Below, piece by piece: positions 15,829 through 24,588 of a DNA stretch of 64,000 nucleotides. Under the pieces are notes generated by a model. The model had not been told where the DNA came from, did not search any database, and was given only the letters and a program-made list of their open reading frames with translations. The stretch is from contig JAEWRI010000021.1 of the NCBI GenBank assembly GCA_023460085.1, positions 1 through 64,000 of the forward strand. The letters run 5' to 3'. Origin of the DNA: Bacillota bacterium (GTDB lineage Bacteria; Bacillota; Clostridia; Christensenellales; SZUA-584). The translations under genes were made by a program, and so were the position numbers. The first letter of the stretch is position 1. Every line of letters begins with the position of its first letter.

Positions 15829-17782
15829 TGGTTACCACCCTCTCCCAGCTGTCTTCCTTATCAAAGTTGGCATGTTCAGAGATGTATTGCTTGCGAGGTT
15901 CCGCGTTGTCGCCCATCAGCAGCGTCACGAGGTGCTCCGCTCCGGCCACGTCGTCGAGGTCCACCCGGAACAGGCGGCGATTCGCCGGATTCATCGTGGT
16001 CTCCCAGAGTTGCTCCGGGTTCATTTCGCCGAGTCCCTTGTAGCGCTGCACGCTGCAGTCCTTGCCGAGCTCCGCCTGCGCGGCGCGCAGCTCAACTTCT
16101 GTATAGGCGTAAATGCTCTTGCTGCCTCTGTATACTCGGTACAGCGGCGGCCGGCCGATATAGATATGCCCCGCGGTCAGCAGGTCGCGGAAGTAGCGGT
16201 AGAAGAAAGTCAGCAGGATTGCGCGGATATGCGCGCCGTCCTGATCCGCGTCCGCGAGGATGATGACTTTATGGTATTTCAGATCCGCTTCGTCGTATAC
16301 GCCGTCGAAGCCCGTACCCAGCGCGGTGATGATGGAGCGGAACTCCTCGTTCTCAATCACCTGGTCGGGGCGCTTTTTCTCTACGTTGAGCGGCTTGCCG
16401 CGCAGGGGAAGGATGGCCTGAAAGCGGCGGTCACGGCCTTGCTTGGCACTGCCGCCTGCGCTGTCGCCCTCTACGATGAACAACTCATTCTTTTCCGCGT
16501 CGCGTCCGCTGCAGCTGGAGAGCTTGCCCACCAGAGGCGCGCCTTCGAGCTTGTTTCTCTGACGCTCCAGCTTCTTGGCCTTGTTGGCGGCTTCTCTGGC
16601 GCGCGCGGCTTTGACCGCCTTGCCCACCAGCTCCGTGGCAATGCCCGTGTTGTTGAGGTCCGCGAGGAATAAGGAGAGCTTGTCCTGCACGATGCCCTCG
16701 ACGATGGTCTTCACCTCGGTATTACCGAGGCGAGCCTTGGTCTGCCCCTCAAACTGCGCGTCCTTCATGCGCACGCTGATGACCGCCGAAAGGCCTTCGC
16801 GGTAGTCGTCGCCCGCAAGGTTTTCATCCTTTTCCTTTATAAGCCCCGCGATGCGCGCGTACTCGTTCATCACCTTGGTGTGGGCGGATTTAAAGCCCGA
16901 CACATGCGTGCCGCCGTCCGGCGTGGCGATGTTGTTGACGAATGAAACGATGTTTTCATTATAGGTATCATTATACTGCAGCGCGATTTCGACCTTGATA
17001 TCGCCCTTTTCGCCATCGAAGTAGATGGGGGTTTTGTGCAGCACGGTCTTGTCTTCATTTAAATACTGTACAAAGTCCACCACGCCGCCCTGATAATCGA
17101 ACGTCTCCTTGCGGTATTTTCCGTCCTTCTTGGTGCGCTCATCGGTCAGCGTAATTTTTACGCCACGCGTCAAAAAGGAGATGACGCGCAAATGGGCTGC
17201 GACGGTATCATAATTCATCGCGATGGTTTCAAATACGCGGTCGTCCGGCAGGAAGGTGATGGACGTGCCCCGGCTGCGCGTGGTCCCCACCTCATCCAGC
17301 TTGGTCACGGCGCGGCCGCTTTCAATTTTACCGTTTTTCATACGGCTCTCGTAGCGCTGGCGGTAAACCTTACCGCCGAGGTAGACGGTGCATTCCAGCC
17401 AGCGCGAAAGCGCGTTGACCACCGAAGCGCCTACGCCGTGCAGTCCGCCCGCGTAGGTATAGGAACCGCTGCCGAACTTGCCGCCCGCGTGCAGCTGTGT
17501 GAAAACGACCTCCACACCCGAAACCTTCTTTTCGGGGTGAATGCCCACCGGGATGCCGCGTCCGTTGTCGTCCACAGTGACGGAACCGTCCGTGTGCAGC
17601 GTGATGTCGATTTTATCGGCAAAGCCGTTGGCGGCTTCGTCCACGGCATTGTCTACGATCTCCCAAAGCAGGTGGTGCAGCCCTTTTATTCCGGTAGTGC
17701 CGATATACATACCAGGCCGCTTACGCACCGCATCAAGACCCTCCAGCACCTGAATATCGCTGGCGGTATACTCCTTGGCCAT
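15821..17782 (-). CDS. Type IIA DNA topoisomerase subunit B (GyrB/ParE family)
   Basis: This 653-residue ATPase subunit has the GHKL motifs EIVDNAVDEA (41-50), a GLHGVGASVVNALS loop, and the TOPRIM motifs EGDSAGGSAKQGRDR and DADQDG. PLRGKPLNVEK lies between typical gyrase (ILNVEK) and topoisomerase IV forms. The start is the ATG at 17782, 6 bases after GGAGG; the frame extends upstream to 17881, but that part includes the promoter and a hairpin. It forms an A2B2 enzyme with the overlapping downstream gene. Confidence 0.92.
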   Translation of the reverse strand: MAKEYTASDIQVLEGLDAVRKRPGMYIGTTGIKGLHHLLWEIVDNAVDEAANGFADKIDITLHTDGSVTVDDNGRGIPVGIHPEKKVSGVEVVFTQLHAGGKFGSGSYTYAGGLHGVGASVVNALSRWLECTVYLGGKVYRQRYESRMKNGKIESGRAVTKLDEVGTTRSRGTSITFLPDDRVFETIAMNYDTVAAHLRVISFLTRGVKITLTDERTKKDGKYRKETFDYQGGVVDFVQYLNEDKTVLHKTPIYFDGEKGDIKVEIALQYNDTYNENIVSFVNNIATPDGGTHVSGFKSAHTKVMNEYARIAGLIKEKDENLAGDDYREGLSAVISVRMKDAQFEGQTKARLGNTEVKTIVEGIVQDKLSLFLADLNNTGIATELVGKAVKAARAREAANKAKKLERQRNKLEGAPLVGKLSSCSGRDAEKNELFIVEGDSAGGSAKQGRDRRFQAILPLRGKPLNVEKKRPDQVIENEEFRSIITALGTGFDGVYDEADLKYHKVIILADADQDGAHIRAILLTFFYRYFRDLLTAGHIYIGRPPLYRVYRGSKSIYAYTEVELRAAQAELGKDCSVQRYKGLGEMNPEQLWETTMNPANRRLFRVDLDDVAGAEHLVTLLMGDNAEPRKQYISEHANFDKEDSWERVVTNV

Positions 17783-17808
17783 AGTGCCTCCAACAAAGAA
17801 AATAACAA

Positions 17809-17840
17809 AATGTGGTGTACCTGTGCAGAACCACCACATT
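17809..17840 (-). promoter_or_regulatory. Dyad in the leader of the topoisomerase operon
   Basis: AATGTGGTG (17809-17817) and CACCACATT (17832-17840) are perfect 9-bp arms around a 14-base loop. The dyad sits at or just after the expected transcription start for the subunit B gene, so it could be a 5' mRNA hairpin, an operator, or the terminator of the upstream deaminase gene (TTTTGTTATTTTC follows it). The 11-mer AATGTGGTGTA recurs at 18400-18410 upstream of that deaminase. Confidence 0.5.
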
Positions 17841-17869
17841 ATATTACATGAAAGATATGCGTTTATCAA
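17841..17869 (-). promoter_or_regulatory. Promoter for the topoisomerase B-A operon
   Basis: On the minus strand TTGATA (17864-17869), a 17-bp spacer and TAATAT (17841-17846). Confidence 0.6.
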
Positions 17870-17929
17870 TAGGGAATCCAAAGAAAAAGAACAAATGTAC
17901 GCATCTGCAAGGCGGCGCTATAACGCGCG

Positions 17930-18379
17930 TCAGCCTTTGAACTGTACCACCTTGGTTCCCGCTTCTTTAAATATTTCCTGCGCGAAATCGTCGGGGTAGG
18001 GGCGGGCGTAGACCACGCGGACGATGCCCGCATTGACGATCATTTTAGAGCAGATAACGCAGGGCTGGTGTGTGCAGTAGAGGGTGGCCCCTTCGATGCA
18101 GACGCCCATCTTTGCCGCCTGTATGATGGCGTTCTGCTCCGCGTGGATGGCATAGCACAGCTCGTGACGCGTGCCGGATTGTATGCCAAGGTTCTGGCGC
18201 AGGCATTCGCCCTTCTCTTTGCAGCTTTTAATGCCCGACGGAGCGCCGTTATAGCCTGTTGTGAGTATGCGCTTGTTGCGCACGATTACCGCGCCGACGC
18301 TGCGATCGGTTTTAAAGCAGCTGGACCATTTCGCAATAGTTTCGGTCAAATCCATAAAGCGCTTGTCCCATTTGTCCAT
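17930..18379 (-). CDS. Deoxycytidylate (dCMP) deaminase family protein
   Basis: This 149-residue zinc enzyme carries HAE (79-81, with catalytic Glu81) and PCVIC (Cys107, Cys110), the zinc site of the cytidine/deoxycytidylate deaminase family, plus the TGYNGAPSG loop typical of dCMP deaminases. It converts dCMP to dUMP for thymidylate synthesis. The start is the ATG at 18379 behind AGAGG; the frame runs farther upstream without a second good site. Some Gram-positive homologues are ComE operon protein 2, which is the same family. Confidence 0.9.
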   Translation of the reverse strand: MDKWDKRFMDLTETIAKWSSCFKTDRSVGAVIVRNKRILTTGYNGAPSGIKSCKEKGECLRQNLGIQSGTRHELCYAIHAEQNAIIQAAKMGVCIEGATLYCTHQPCVICSKMIVNAGIVRVVYARPYPDDFAQEIFKEAGTKVVQFKG

Positions 18380-18614
18380 GAAAATACCTCTTGAAAAATA
18401 ATGTGGTGTATAATTGGAATAAGAATTGTGATTTGAAAATACGCATATTGGGGATAAATTCAACGTCTTCAGGGGTTTTCCTGCCGCACATGGGAAATAT
18501 TTAAGCTGAATTTGATATTTGGCGTATTTAAGAAATAGATGTAGTCAGGAGGAGATAAGTAGCAATAAACTGAGAATTTAGACAAATATCAATATCAGAG
18601 ACGAAAATGGAGGG
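18380..18614. other. Intergenic stretch between dCMP deaminase and groES
   Basis: This A+T-rich stretch separates divergent genes and contains no supported coding sequence. It holds a copy of AATGTGGTGTA (18400-18410) and an AGGAGGAG (about 18548-18555) followed only by very short frames. Confidence 0.6.
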
Positions 18615-18643
18615 TTGCGGTTAAGACCTTCTTCGTTTATATT
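18615..18643 (+). promoter_or_regulatory. Sigma-A promoter of groES-groEL
   Basis: TTGCGG (18615-18620), a 17-bp spacer and TATATT (18638-18643) lie just before the CIRCE element. Confidence 0.7.
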
Positions 18644-18656
18644 TAACCTGTTCCTG

Positions 18657-18683
18657 TTAGCACTCGGTTGAAGTGAGTGCTAA
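18657..18683 (+). promoter_or_regulatory. CIRCE operator for HrcA
   Basis: TTAGCACTC, a 9-base spacer and GAGTGCTAA match the CIRCE consensus exactly. HrcA binding here represses groES-groEL until heat shock titrates GroEL; that behaviour is established for the element in other bacteria. Confidence 0.97.
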
Positions 18684-18740
18684 CAAAAGGAGCGCCAATG
18701 CTGTAACAATAACCAATTCTAAAGGGAGGTTTTAACCATC

Positions 18741-19025
18741 ATGACAATCAAACCATTGGCTGACAGGGTTGTTATCAAGAACCTGGAAAGCGAAGAGACC
18801 ACGAAAAGCGGCATCGTGCTGACCGGCAGCGCCAAAGAGAAGCCGCAGACGGCAGAAGTTATCGCGGTAGGCCCCGGCGGGCTCGTGGACGGCAAAGAAG
18901 TGAAGATGACCGTGAAGGTCGGAGACAAGGTCATATTCTCGAAGTACTCGGGCACGGAAGTCAAAGTGGACGGCGTGGAGTATGTTATCGTGCGGCAGAA
19001 CGATCTGCTCGCGACAGTCGAATAA
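18741..19025 (+). CDS. groES: Co-chaperonin GroES
   Basis: This 94-residue protein has the full Cpn10 fold: MTIKPLADRVVIKNLE at the start, the mobile loop EETTKSGIVLTG and the IFSKYSGTEVKVDGVEY strand. It caps the GroEL cavity as a heptamer. A strong GGGAGG site lies 9 bases or so upstream of the ATG. It is the first gene of the heat-shock operon, under CIRCE control. Confidence 0.97.
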   Translation: MTIKPLADRVVIKNLESEETTKSGIVLTGSAKEKPQTAEVIAVGPGGLVDGKEVKMTVKVGDKVIFSKYSGTEVKVDGVEYVIVRQNDLLATVE

Positions 19026-19043
19026 CAAGGAGGAATAGCAATT

Positions 19044-20678
19044 ATGGCAAAGCAGATTAAATATGGTGAAGAAGCGCGCCGCCTGCTGGAAGCGGGCGTC
19101 AATCAGCTGGCCGATACGGTCAAAGTAACGCTGGGTCCCAAGGGCCGCAACGTCGTGCTCGACAAGAAGTTCGGTTCGCCGCTTATCACGAACGACGGTG
19201 TGACCATCGCGAAGGAAATTGAGCTGAAGGACCCGTTTGAAAACATGGGCGCACAGCTCGTCAAGGAAGTCGCCACGAAGACCAACGACGTCGCAGGCGA
19301 CGGCACCACCACGGCAACGCTGCTGGCGCAGGCCATCATCCGCGAAGGCCTGAAGAATGTCGCGGCAGGCGCCAATCCGATGGGCATCAAGAAGGGCATA
19401 CTGAAGGCCGTTGACATCACGGTAGACAGCCTCAAGGGGCTCTCGAATCCCATCAACGACTCCAAAGCCATTGCGCAGGTTGCGGCCATTTCCGCGTCCG
19501 ACGAGAACGTGGGCGCGCTCATCGCCGAAGCCATGGAAAAGGTCGGCAATGACGGCGTCATCACCGTTGAAGAGAGCAAGACGATGAAGACCGAGCTCAA
19601 GGTTGTGGAAGGCATGCAGTTCGACCGCGGCTACGCTTCGGCGTACATGGTCACCGACACCGACAAAATGGAAGCGGTGCTGGACGATCCGCTGATACTC
19701 ATCACGGATAAGAAGATTTCGAACATACAGGAAATCCTGCCGCTGCTCGAGCAGATCGTGCAGACCGGCAAGAAGCTCCTCATTATCGCCGAGGACGTGG
19801 AAGGCGAAGCGCTGGCAACCCTGATTGTCAACAAGCTGCGCGGCACGTTCAACTGCGTCGCGGTCAAGGCACCGGGCTTTGGAGACAGACGCAAAGCAAT
19901 GCTGCAGGATATCGCCATACTGACCGGCGGGCAGGTTATCTCCGAAGAGCTCGGTCTGGAGCTTAAGGAAGCCAAGGTTGATATGCTGGGCCATGCGCGT
20001 CAGGTGAAGGTGGATAAAGAGAACACCACCATCGTGGAAGGCGCGGGCGACCCGTCCGAGATCAAGGCGCGCATCAACTCCATCAAGGCGCAGATCGAAG
20101 AGACCACGTCGGATTACGACCGTGAGAAGCTGCAGGAGCGGCTTGCGAAGCTGGCTGGCGGCGTAGCGGTTATCCAGGTGGGCGCGGCGACCGAGACGGA
20201 AATGAAGGAAAGCAAGATGCGCATCGAGGACGCACTCGCGGCAACGCGCGCGGCGGTAGAGGAAGGCATCGTTCCGGGCGGCGGCATTGCGCTGCTGCAG
20301 GCTTCCAAGGCTGTGGCGACGGCGATTGCGTCGGCAGAAGGCGACATAAAGACCGGCATGAACATCGTGCTGCGTGCGCTGGAGGAACCCGTCCGCCAGA
20401 TCGCGTTCAACGCGGGTGTGGAAGGCAGCGTCGTTGTGGAGAAGATCAAGGCTGCGAACGATATCAAGTTCGGCTATGACGCGGCGAAGAACGAGTACGG
20501 CGACCTCGTGGCGAAGGGCATCATCGACCCGACCAAGGTGACGCGCAGCGCGCTGCAGAATGCGGGCTCCATCGCTTCGATGCTGCTGACGACCGAGAGC
20601 ATTGTGACGGATATTCCGGAAGAGAAAGCCCCGGCGATGCCGGCAGGCGGCCCCGGCGGTATGGGCGGCATGTATTGA
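19044..20678 (+). CDS. groEL: Chaperonin GroEL
   Basis: This 544-residue chaperonin has the ATP-site motif DVAGDGTTTATLLAQ (about 86-100), the GPKGRNVVLDKKFG segment (about 31-44) and the Gly/Met-rich tail ending GGMGGMY. It folds proteins in a double heptamer with GroES. An AAGGAGG site precedes it, 18 bp after groES. No unusual features. Confidence 0.98.
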   Translation: MAKQIKYGEEARRLLEAGVNQLADTVKVTLGPKGRNVVLDKKFGSPLITNDGVTIAKEIELKDPFENMGAQLVKEVATKTNDVAGDGTTTATLLAQAIIREGLKNVAAGANPMGIKKGILKAVDITVDSLKGLSNPINDSKAIAQVAAISASDENVGALIAEAMEKVGNDGVITVEESKTMKTELKVVEGMQFDRGYASAYMVTDTDKMEAVLDDPLILITDKKISNIQEILPLLEQIVQTGKKLLIIAEDVEGEALATLIVNKLRGTFNCVAVKAPGFGDRRKAMLQDIAILTGGQVISEELGLELKEAKVDMLGHARQVKVDKENTTIVEGAGDPSEIKARINSIKAQIEETTSDYDREKLQERLAKLAGGVAVIQVGAATETEMKESKMRIEDALAATRAAVEEGIVPGGGIALLQASKAVATAIASAEGDIKTGMNIVLRALEEPVRQIAFNAGVEGSVVVEKIKAANDIKFGYDAAKNEYGDLVAKGIIDPTKVTRSALQNAGSIASMLLTTESIVTDIPEEKAPAMPAGGPGGMGGMY

Positions 20679-20697
20679 GCCCATCAGCATAACCCAC

Positions 20698-20731
20698 AAA
20701 AGCGCGAGGATTCCGTCCCCGCGCTTTTTAT
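20698..20731 (+). terminator. groESL terminator
   Basis: AAAAGCGCG and CGCGCTTTTT pair around a short loop, 20 bp after the groEL stop. Confidence 0.85.
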
Positions 20732-20807
20732 ATTCCCAAAAACCTTGTCCGGTCCGTCCTGACCGTGGTATGCTGTATACAATCTTTTGACGGAAGTGAA
20801 TTGCAGA

Positions 20808-21929
20808 ATGAAGAAAAGAGCCCCACTGTTTGTATTGATACCGGCGTTGCTTTGTTTTATGGCTTCCTGCGCTGCCGCGGAGCCCGCCGGCAGCATGGAA
20901 CCGACGATGGCCGCAGAATCAGTGCCCTCCGTTTCCAGCACACCTGCGCCGACTGCCACCCCGAAAACAACGGAGCAAATCCTTGCGGAGACGGAGGAGA
21001 AAACAGCGCAATCAATACAGGAATCCTTTCAGTTTGATACGGAAGAGCTGCTGCCGCAGGGAGAGGACGCCGCAAGGTTTGACATCAACCTCTCCAACAA
21101 CACCAAAAGCCAATGGGTGCTGGATATTCGCGATGAAGTGAGCGGTGCGATAACCGAGGCGGTGGAAAACGCCGAGGCCGCTTACGGCGGGCAGGGTATA
21201 CAGTTTATCAACCAGATAACCGCGCCGGGCTGGCAATACCTTTACATGCTGCTGCGCATGACGCAGGGGGACGCCGCGGAATTCGAACGTTACATCGCTT
21301 CAACCCTTCTTGTGGAGGTCAGCGCAACATACGACAACGATACGATGGTATGTACTGTGACCGTTGCGCCGGTGAATCCCCGCGACGCGATTGCTTCCAT
21401 TGCCGGGGATGACAGCGAGGTCCGACTGCAGGCAGAACTCGTTTACGCCTATATGAACACGGTGTTCGACGAAAATCTCAGCGAGCTGGAATATGTGCTG
21501 CCCGAGGCGGAAGGCAACCTCGCGGAGGGCATCACGTGGCCGCTGGAACGGTACACAAGGCTGAGAAAGACGTGGTACGCGGCGAGGGACGGGGGCAACC
21601 GGAAGCACACCGGAACCGATATCTGGGCACCGGAGGGGACCGAAATCTATTCCTGTACCTCCGGTGAGATCATCTTTGTGAGATTCACGGAAAAGGGCGG
21701 GAATACCGTGGCCGTATTGGACGATTACGGCTATATATTCGAGTATAATCACATGCTGAGCCTGTCCGATTTTCTGCAGGAGGGGCAGCGTGCGGAAGCG
21801 GGGCAGCGGATAGGGTTTGTGGGCAATACGGGAAACAGCTCCCGGGATCATCTGCACCTCACCATCATTTCCCCCGATGGGAAACTGATAGATCCATACT
21901 CGTACCTGAAAGCTGTTATACCCGACTAA
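20808..21929 (+). CDS. M23 (LytM) peptidase-domain lipoprotein
   Basis: This roughly 373-residue lipoprotein has a signal ending MASC (Cys21), a Pro/Thr-rich linker and a C-terminal LytM domain with zinc-binding motifs HTGTD and HLH in RDHLHLT. Family members are cell-wall endopeptidases or, when residues are lost, activators; here the metal ligands look intact. The middle (about 90-240) is an uncharacterised domain. The start is the ATG at 20808, after GGAAGTG; an in-frame TTG at 20787 is less likely. A possible promoter is TTGTCC-N18-TATGCT (20745-20774). Confidence 0.85.
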   Translation: MKKRAPLFVLIPALLCFMASCAAAEPAGSMEPTMAAESVPSVSSTPAPTATPKTTEQILAETEEKTAQSIQESFQFDTEELLPQGEDAARFDINLSNNTKSQWVLDIRDEVSGAITEAVENAEAAYGGQGIQFINQITAPGWQYLYMLLRMTQGDAAEFERYIASTLLVEVSATYDNDTMVCTVTVAPVNPRDAIASIAGDDSEVRLQAELVYAYMNTVFDENLSELEYVLPEAEGNLAEGITWPLERYTRLRKTWYAARDGGNRKHTGTDIWAPEGTEIYSCTSGEIIFVRFTEKGGNTVAVLDDYGYIFEYNHMLSLSDFLQEGQRAEAGQRIGFVGNTGNSSRDHLHLTIISPDGKLIDPYSYLKAVIPD

Positions 21930-21954
21930 GGGAACACGGTTCTGTTGTAAAGAA

Positions 21955-21986
21955 AAGGCGCGAAGTTTGAACTGACTTTGCGCCTT
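21955..21986 (+). terminator. Terminator after the M23 lipoprotein gene
   Basis: AAGGCGCGAAGT and ACTTTGCGCCTT form a 12-bp stem with one G-T type mismatch. The following 280 bp to the next gene hold no gene I can support. Confidence 0.75.
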
Positions 21987-22269
21987 ATGTTTTATTCAGA
22001 TTCGTTTTCCCATTAAACCCATACTCTTCGGAATATGAAAGCATCTCATTTTTAATCACCCCGGTCAGGGGGTTCTCTGATGGTAAACAAATATGCCTTT
22101 TTAATACCCATCGCTGCCAGCCGTTTATCCCGTAAAACAGGTGAAATCTGCGTATAAAACATACCGATCCGTCGAAAATAGTCATCAGGGCAAGTGCGGC
22201 ATGAGAGGACAGGTATACGCATACGATACACTATAGCCCGTCCGGGTACTGCCCGGGGAAGGAGAAGGT

Positions 22270-23538
22270 ATGATGAAGAAATGGGTTGCGCTGCTGATGA
22301 TTTGTGCGCTGGCAATATCCGCGGGGTGTACGGGACAGGTTCCCTCCGGTTCCGCGTCAGTTTCTCCCGCAAACACGCTGAAGGCTACTGCGACGCCTGC
22401 GGCGGCAAAAACGCCCGCGCCTACCCCGACGCCGCTGCCGGATGTGGGGACGCTGCTTGCGCAGTTCGATGTTTCAAAGGGCATGGTGCTGACATGGGCG
22501 CCTTTTATTACGGATTTTACCTGCACGGTAGAGCGCCGGGACAGCGTAGGAACGGCGTTCAGGACGCTCAGCACGGTAAAAAGCGAGGCAGGAACGTATG
22601 TGGATACCGTGCCGGGTGATGGCGGGGCAAAGCCTGTATACCGGCTTTGTGTCAGCGACGGCACGCGGAAAGCGTATTCTCAGGAGGCCCAGGGCGAAGT
22701 GGCATTTGAGGTGGGCAACACGGGCGGAAACCTGCAGAATGGCGGTCTGACATGCGACAGCGGCGGCATACTGTATCGCATCGGCATACAGGGCGATGTA
22801 ATCGGCATTTACAAGGTAACAGAAGCGGGTGAAGCCACGCTGGTGGTGGCGGGCATCGCTTCTCAGCTGAATGTAGCAAACAGTTTTCTGTATTATGTCA
22901 GTCAGGCGACGGGGGGGCTGTATCGCATCGTTCTGCCTGACGGAGACTCGGAGCTGGTTTGTCGTGACAAGCTGCTCTTTGCGCTGGTGGTGGATGACCG
23001 TATATATGCCACGCTGGCAGATGGCGGAGCGCTGATAGTCATGGATGGGGATGGCAGCAGCCGGGAGACGCTGGTATCGAAAGGCTGTTACGACATCGGC
23101 TTGGACGGGCAGACGCTGTACTATACGAACACCGCCAGCGGAGAATTCTGTATGCGTAATCTGATATCGGCGAAAACCACCAGTTTCCCAATGTCCGGAC
23201 GCTGCTACGCGCAGATGTTTAATGGCCGCGTATATTATCAGGATGAAAGCAACGGCAAAAGGCTTACGAGCTGTGCGGCAGACGGCAGCGACCCGCAGGT
23301 GCTTACCGAAGTGGCGGCTTCGGGGCTGAACGTTACGTCGCGCGGCGTATATTACATCAACCTCGACGACGGAGACACGCCATATCGCGTGGCGCTGGAC
23401 GGATCCGGCGCGCAGCAGCTCGCTTCCGTATCCGGAGACTACACGAGCGTGCTGGGCGACGATCTGCTGTTGATTGACGCGGCGGGGAAGTTCTATCAGA
23501 TCCGCGATGACGGCACGGTGATACGCCTTTATGGCTGA
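22270..23538 (+). CDS. Lipoprotein with DUF5050-like beta-propeller
   Basis: This 422-residue protein has a lipoprotein signal ending SAGC (Cys20), a Thr/Pro-rich spacer (ATATPAAAKTPAPTPTPLP) and a fibronectin-like segment, then about six beta-propeller blades with recurring patterns such as LYYVSQATGGLYRI, LYYTNTASGEF and VYYQDESNGKRL. Such DUF5050 propellers occur in surface proteins of Clostridia and may bind ligands or partners. GGAGAAGG precedes the start; a second ATG directly follows at 22273. Confidence 0.8.
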   Translation: MMKKWVALLMICALAISAGCTGQVPSGSASVSPANTLKATATPAAAKTPAPTPTPLPDVGTLLAQFDVSKGMVLTWAPFITDFTCTVERRDSVGTAFRTLSTVKSEAGTYVDTVPGDGGAKPVYRLCVSDGTRKAYSQEAQGEVAFEVGNTGGNLQNGGLTCDSGGILYRIGIQGDVIGIYKVTEAGEATLVVAGIASQLNVANSFLYYVSQATGGLYRIVLPDGDSELVCRDKLLFALVVDDRIYATLADGGALIVMDGDGSSRETLVSKGCYDIGLDGQTLYYTNTASGEFCMRNLISAKTTSFPMSGRCYAQMFNGRVYYQDESNGKRLTSCAADGSDPQVLTEVAASGLNVTSRGVYYINLDDGDTPYRVALDGSGAQQLASVSGDYTSVLGDDLLLIDAAGKFYQIRDDGTVIRLYG

Positions 23539-23556
23539 TACGCAAGGAGAAAAGAA

Positions 23557-23697
23557 ATGGGAAAGAGCGAAAAAAGGCAGAGGAGAAACTCCGATAAGGT
23601 AACGATGAGGCCCTCGCCGAACGCGGGTTCGGTCGAGAACCAGAATCAGAGTCACAGCGCAAAAAAAGAAGCGCTGGGCCCCAATACCAAACGGTAG
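23557..23697 (+). CDS. 46-residue conserved-looking small protein
   Basis: This small gene has an AAGGAGA site 7 bases before its ATG and lies 18 bp after the propeller lipoprotein gene. The product is very hydrophilic and basic, starting MGKSEKRQRRNSDK and ending KKEALGPNTKR, with an ENQNQSH segment. I recall similar small proteins with an EALGPNT ending in Clostridia (CPC_1213-type), but this is from memory and tentative. It is followed at once by a terminator, which supports a real gene end. Confidence 0.6.
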   Translation: MGKSEKRQRRNSDKVTMRPSPNAGSVENQNQSHSAKKEALGPNTKR

Positions 23698-23715
23698 CCA
23701 TGGCATCATTATAGG

Positions 23716-23743
23716 ACACCCGATAAGGAATCGGGTGTTTTAT
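23716..23743 (+). terminator. Terminator after the small-protein gene
   Basis: ACACCCGAT (23716-23724), loop AAGGA and ATCGGGTGT (23730-23738) are followed by TTTTAT. Confidence 0.88.
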
Positions 23744-23755
23744 ATTAACCTGAAA

Positions 23756-23784
23756 TTGACATAATATACCGATTGCGGTATGAT
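23756..23784 (+). promoter_or_regulatory. Sigma-A promoter for the YhfC-like gene
   Basis: TTGACA (23756-23761), 17-bp spacer and TATGAT (23779-23784). Confidence 0.8.
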
Positions 23785-23832
23785 GATAAGGGTGTACACC
23801 CATTACGCCTTCGGGCATTCAGGAGGCACTGC

Positions 23833-24588
23833 ATGACGGTTTCGCTCATTTTCATCGCCCTCAGCGCGCTGGTCTGCCTGTTTGGGCCTGCCGCACTGGC
23901 CCTTTATATGATTCGGAAACGGGGCGCATGGCCGATGTCGCTGCTGCTGGGCGCAGCGGTTTTCGCGGTTTTTCAGATACTGACACGCGTTCCGCTGCTG
24001 GGAGCGCTGCAAAATACGCCGTCGCTGATATTATTCAGCACCACGCAGCCGCTGCTTTATGCCCTGATGCTTGCCTTAAGCGCGGGTATCTTCGAAGAAG
24101 TCGGACGGTATATCGCGGCGCGCGGTCTGATGAAAGGACGCCTGACCTGGGAGAATGCCGTGGTGTTTGGACTGGGCCATGGCGGTCTGGAGGCGCTATG
24201 GCTGGTAGGCGTGAATTTTACGGTGCTTTTTTTTCAGGGAGTGGGAGGACAGGCCGCAGTGCAGATTCTCAGCTCACCGCCCACATGGTTTCTCGCTCCC
24301 GGGGTAGAACGCGTACTGACGGTGGCGATGCACATCGGCTTCACGATGCTGGTGTTTTACGCGGTGAAGCGCCGGAAGCCGCTCTGGCTGGTGATTGCAA
24401 TCGCCGCGCATATGGCGGTGGATACGGTGGCGGGCATGATCTCGCTGAAGCTTATCCCGGTGGGTGTCTGGGCGTCGGAGGGCATACTGGCGGTAATGGC
24501 CGCGCTGGCAGTGCTGCTGACCATGAAGTTTAAGCCCATACTCTCGGATAAAAATGCGGCACAGAAACCGGAAGGAGAATCAATATGA
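23833..24588 (+). CDS. YhfC-family intramembrane metalloprotease
   Basis: This is a membrane protein of 251 residues with about seven helices. The EEVGRY motif (about 84-89) and GLGHGGLEALW (about 111-121) match the YhfC family, related to CPBP-type membrane proteases, with Glu and His residues as likely metal ligands. Substrate unknown. The ATG at 23833 sits 6 bases after a perfect AGGAGG; the longer frame from 23773 lies over the promoter. It overlaps the next gene by ATGA. Confidence 0.82.
   Translation: MTVSLIFIALSALVCLFGPAALALYMIRKRGAWPMSLLLGAAVFAVFQILTRVPLLGALQNTPSLILFSTTQPLLYALMLALSAGIFEEVGRYIAARGLMKGRLTWENAVVFGLGHGGLEALWLVGVNFTVLFFQGVGGQAAVQILSSPPTWFLAPGVERVLTVAMHIGFTMLVFYAVKRRKPLWLVIAIAAHMAVDTVAGMISLKLIPVGVWASEGILAVMAALAVLLTMKFKPILSDKNAAQKPEGESI

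Noticed and set aside
18732..20699. 655-residue minus-strand frame opposite groES-groEL
   Set aside because: Antisense artefact of groESL; no plausible domain in the translation.
21985..22185. 66-residue minus-strand frame between the M23 and propeller genes
   Set aside because: No ribosome binding site, no recognisable domain, and it overlaps the terminator tail at 21986.
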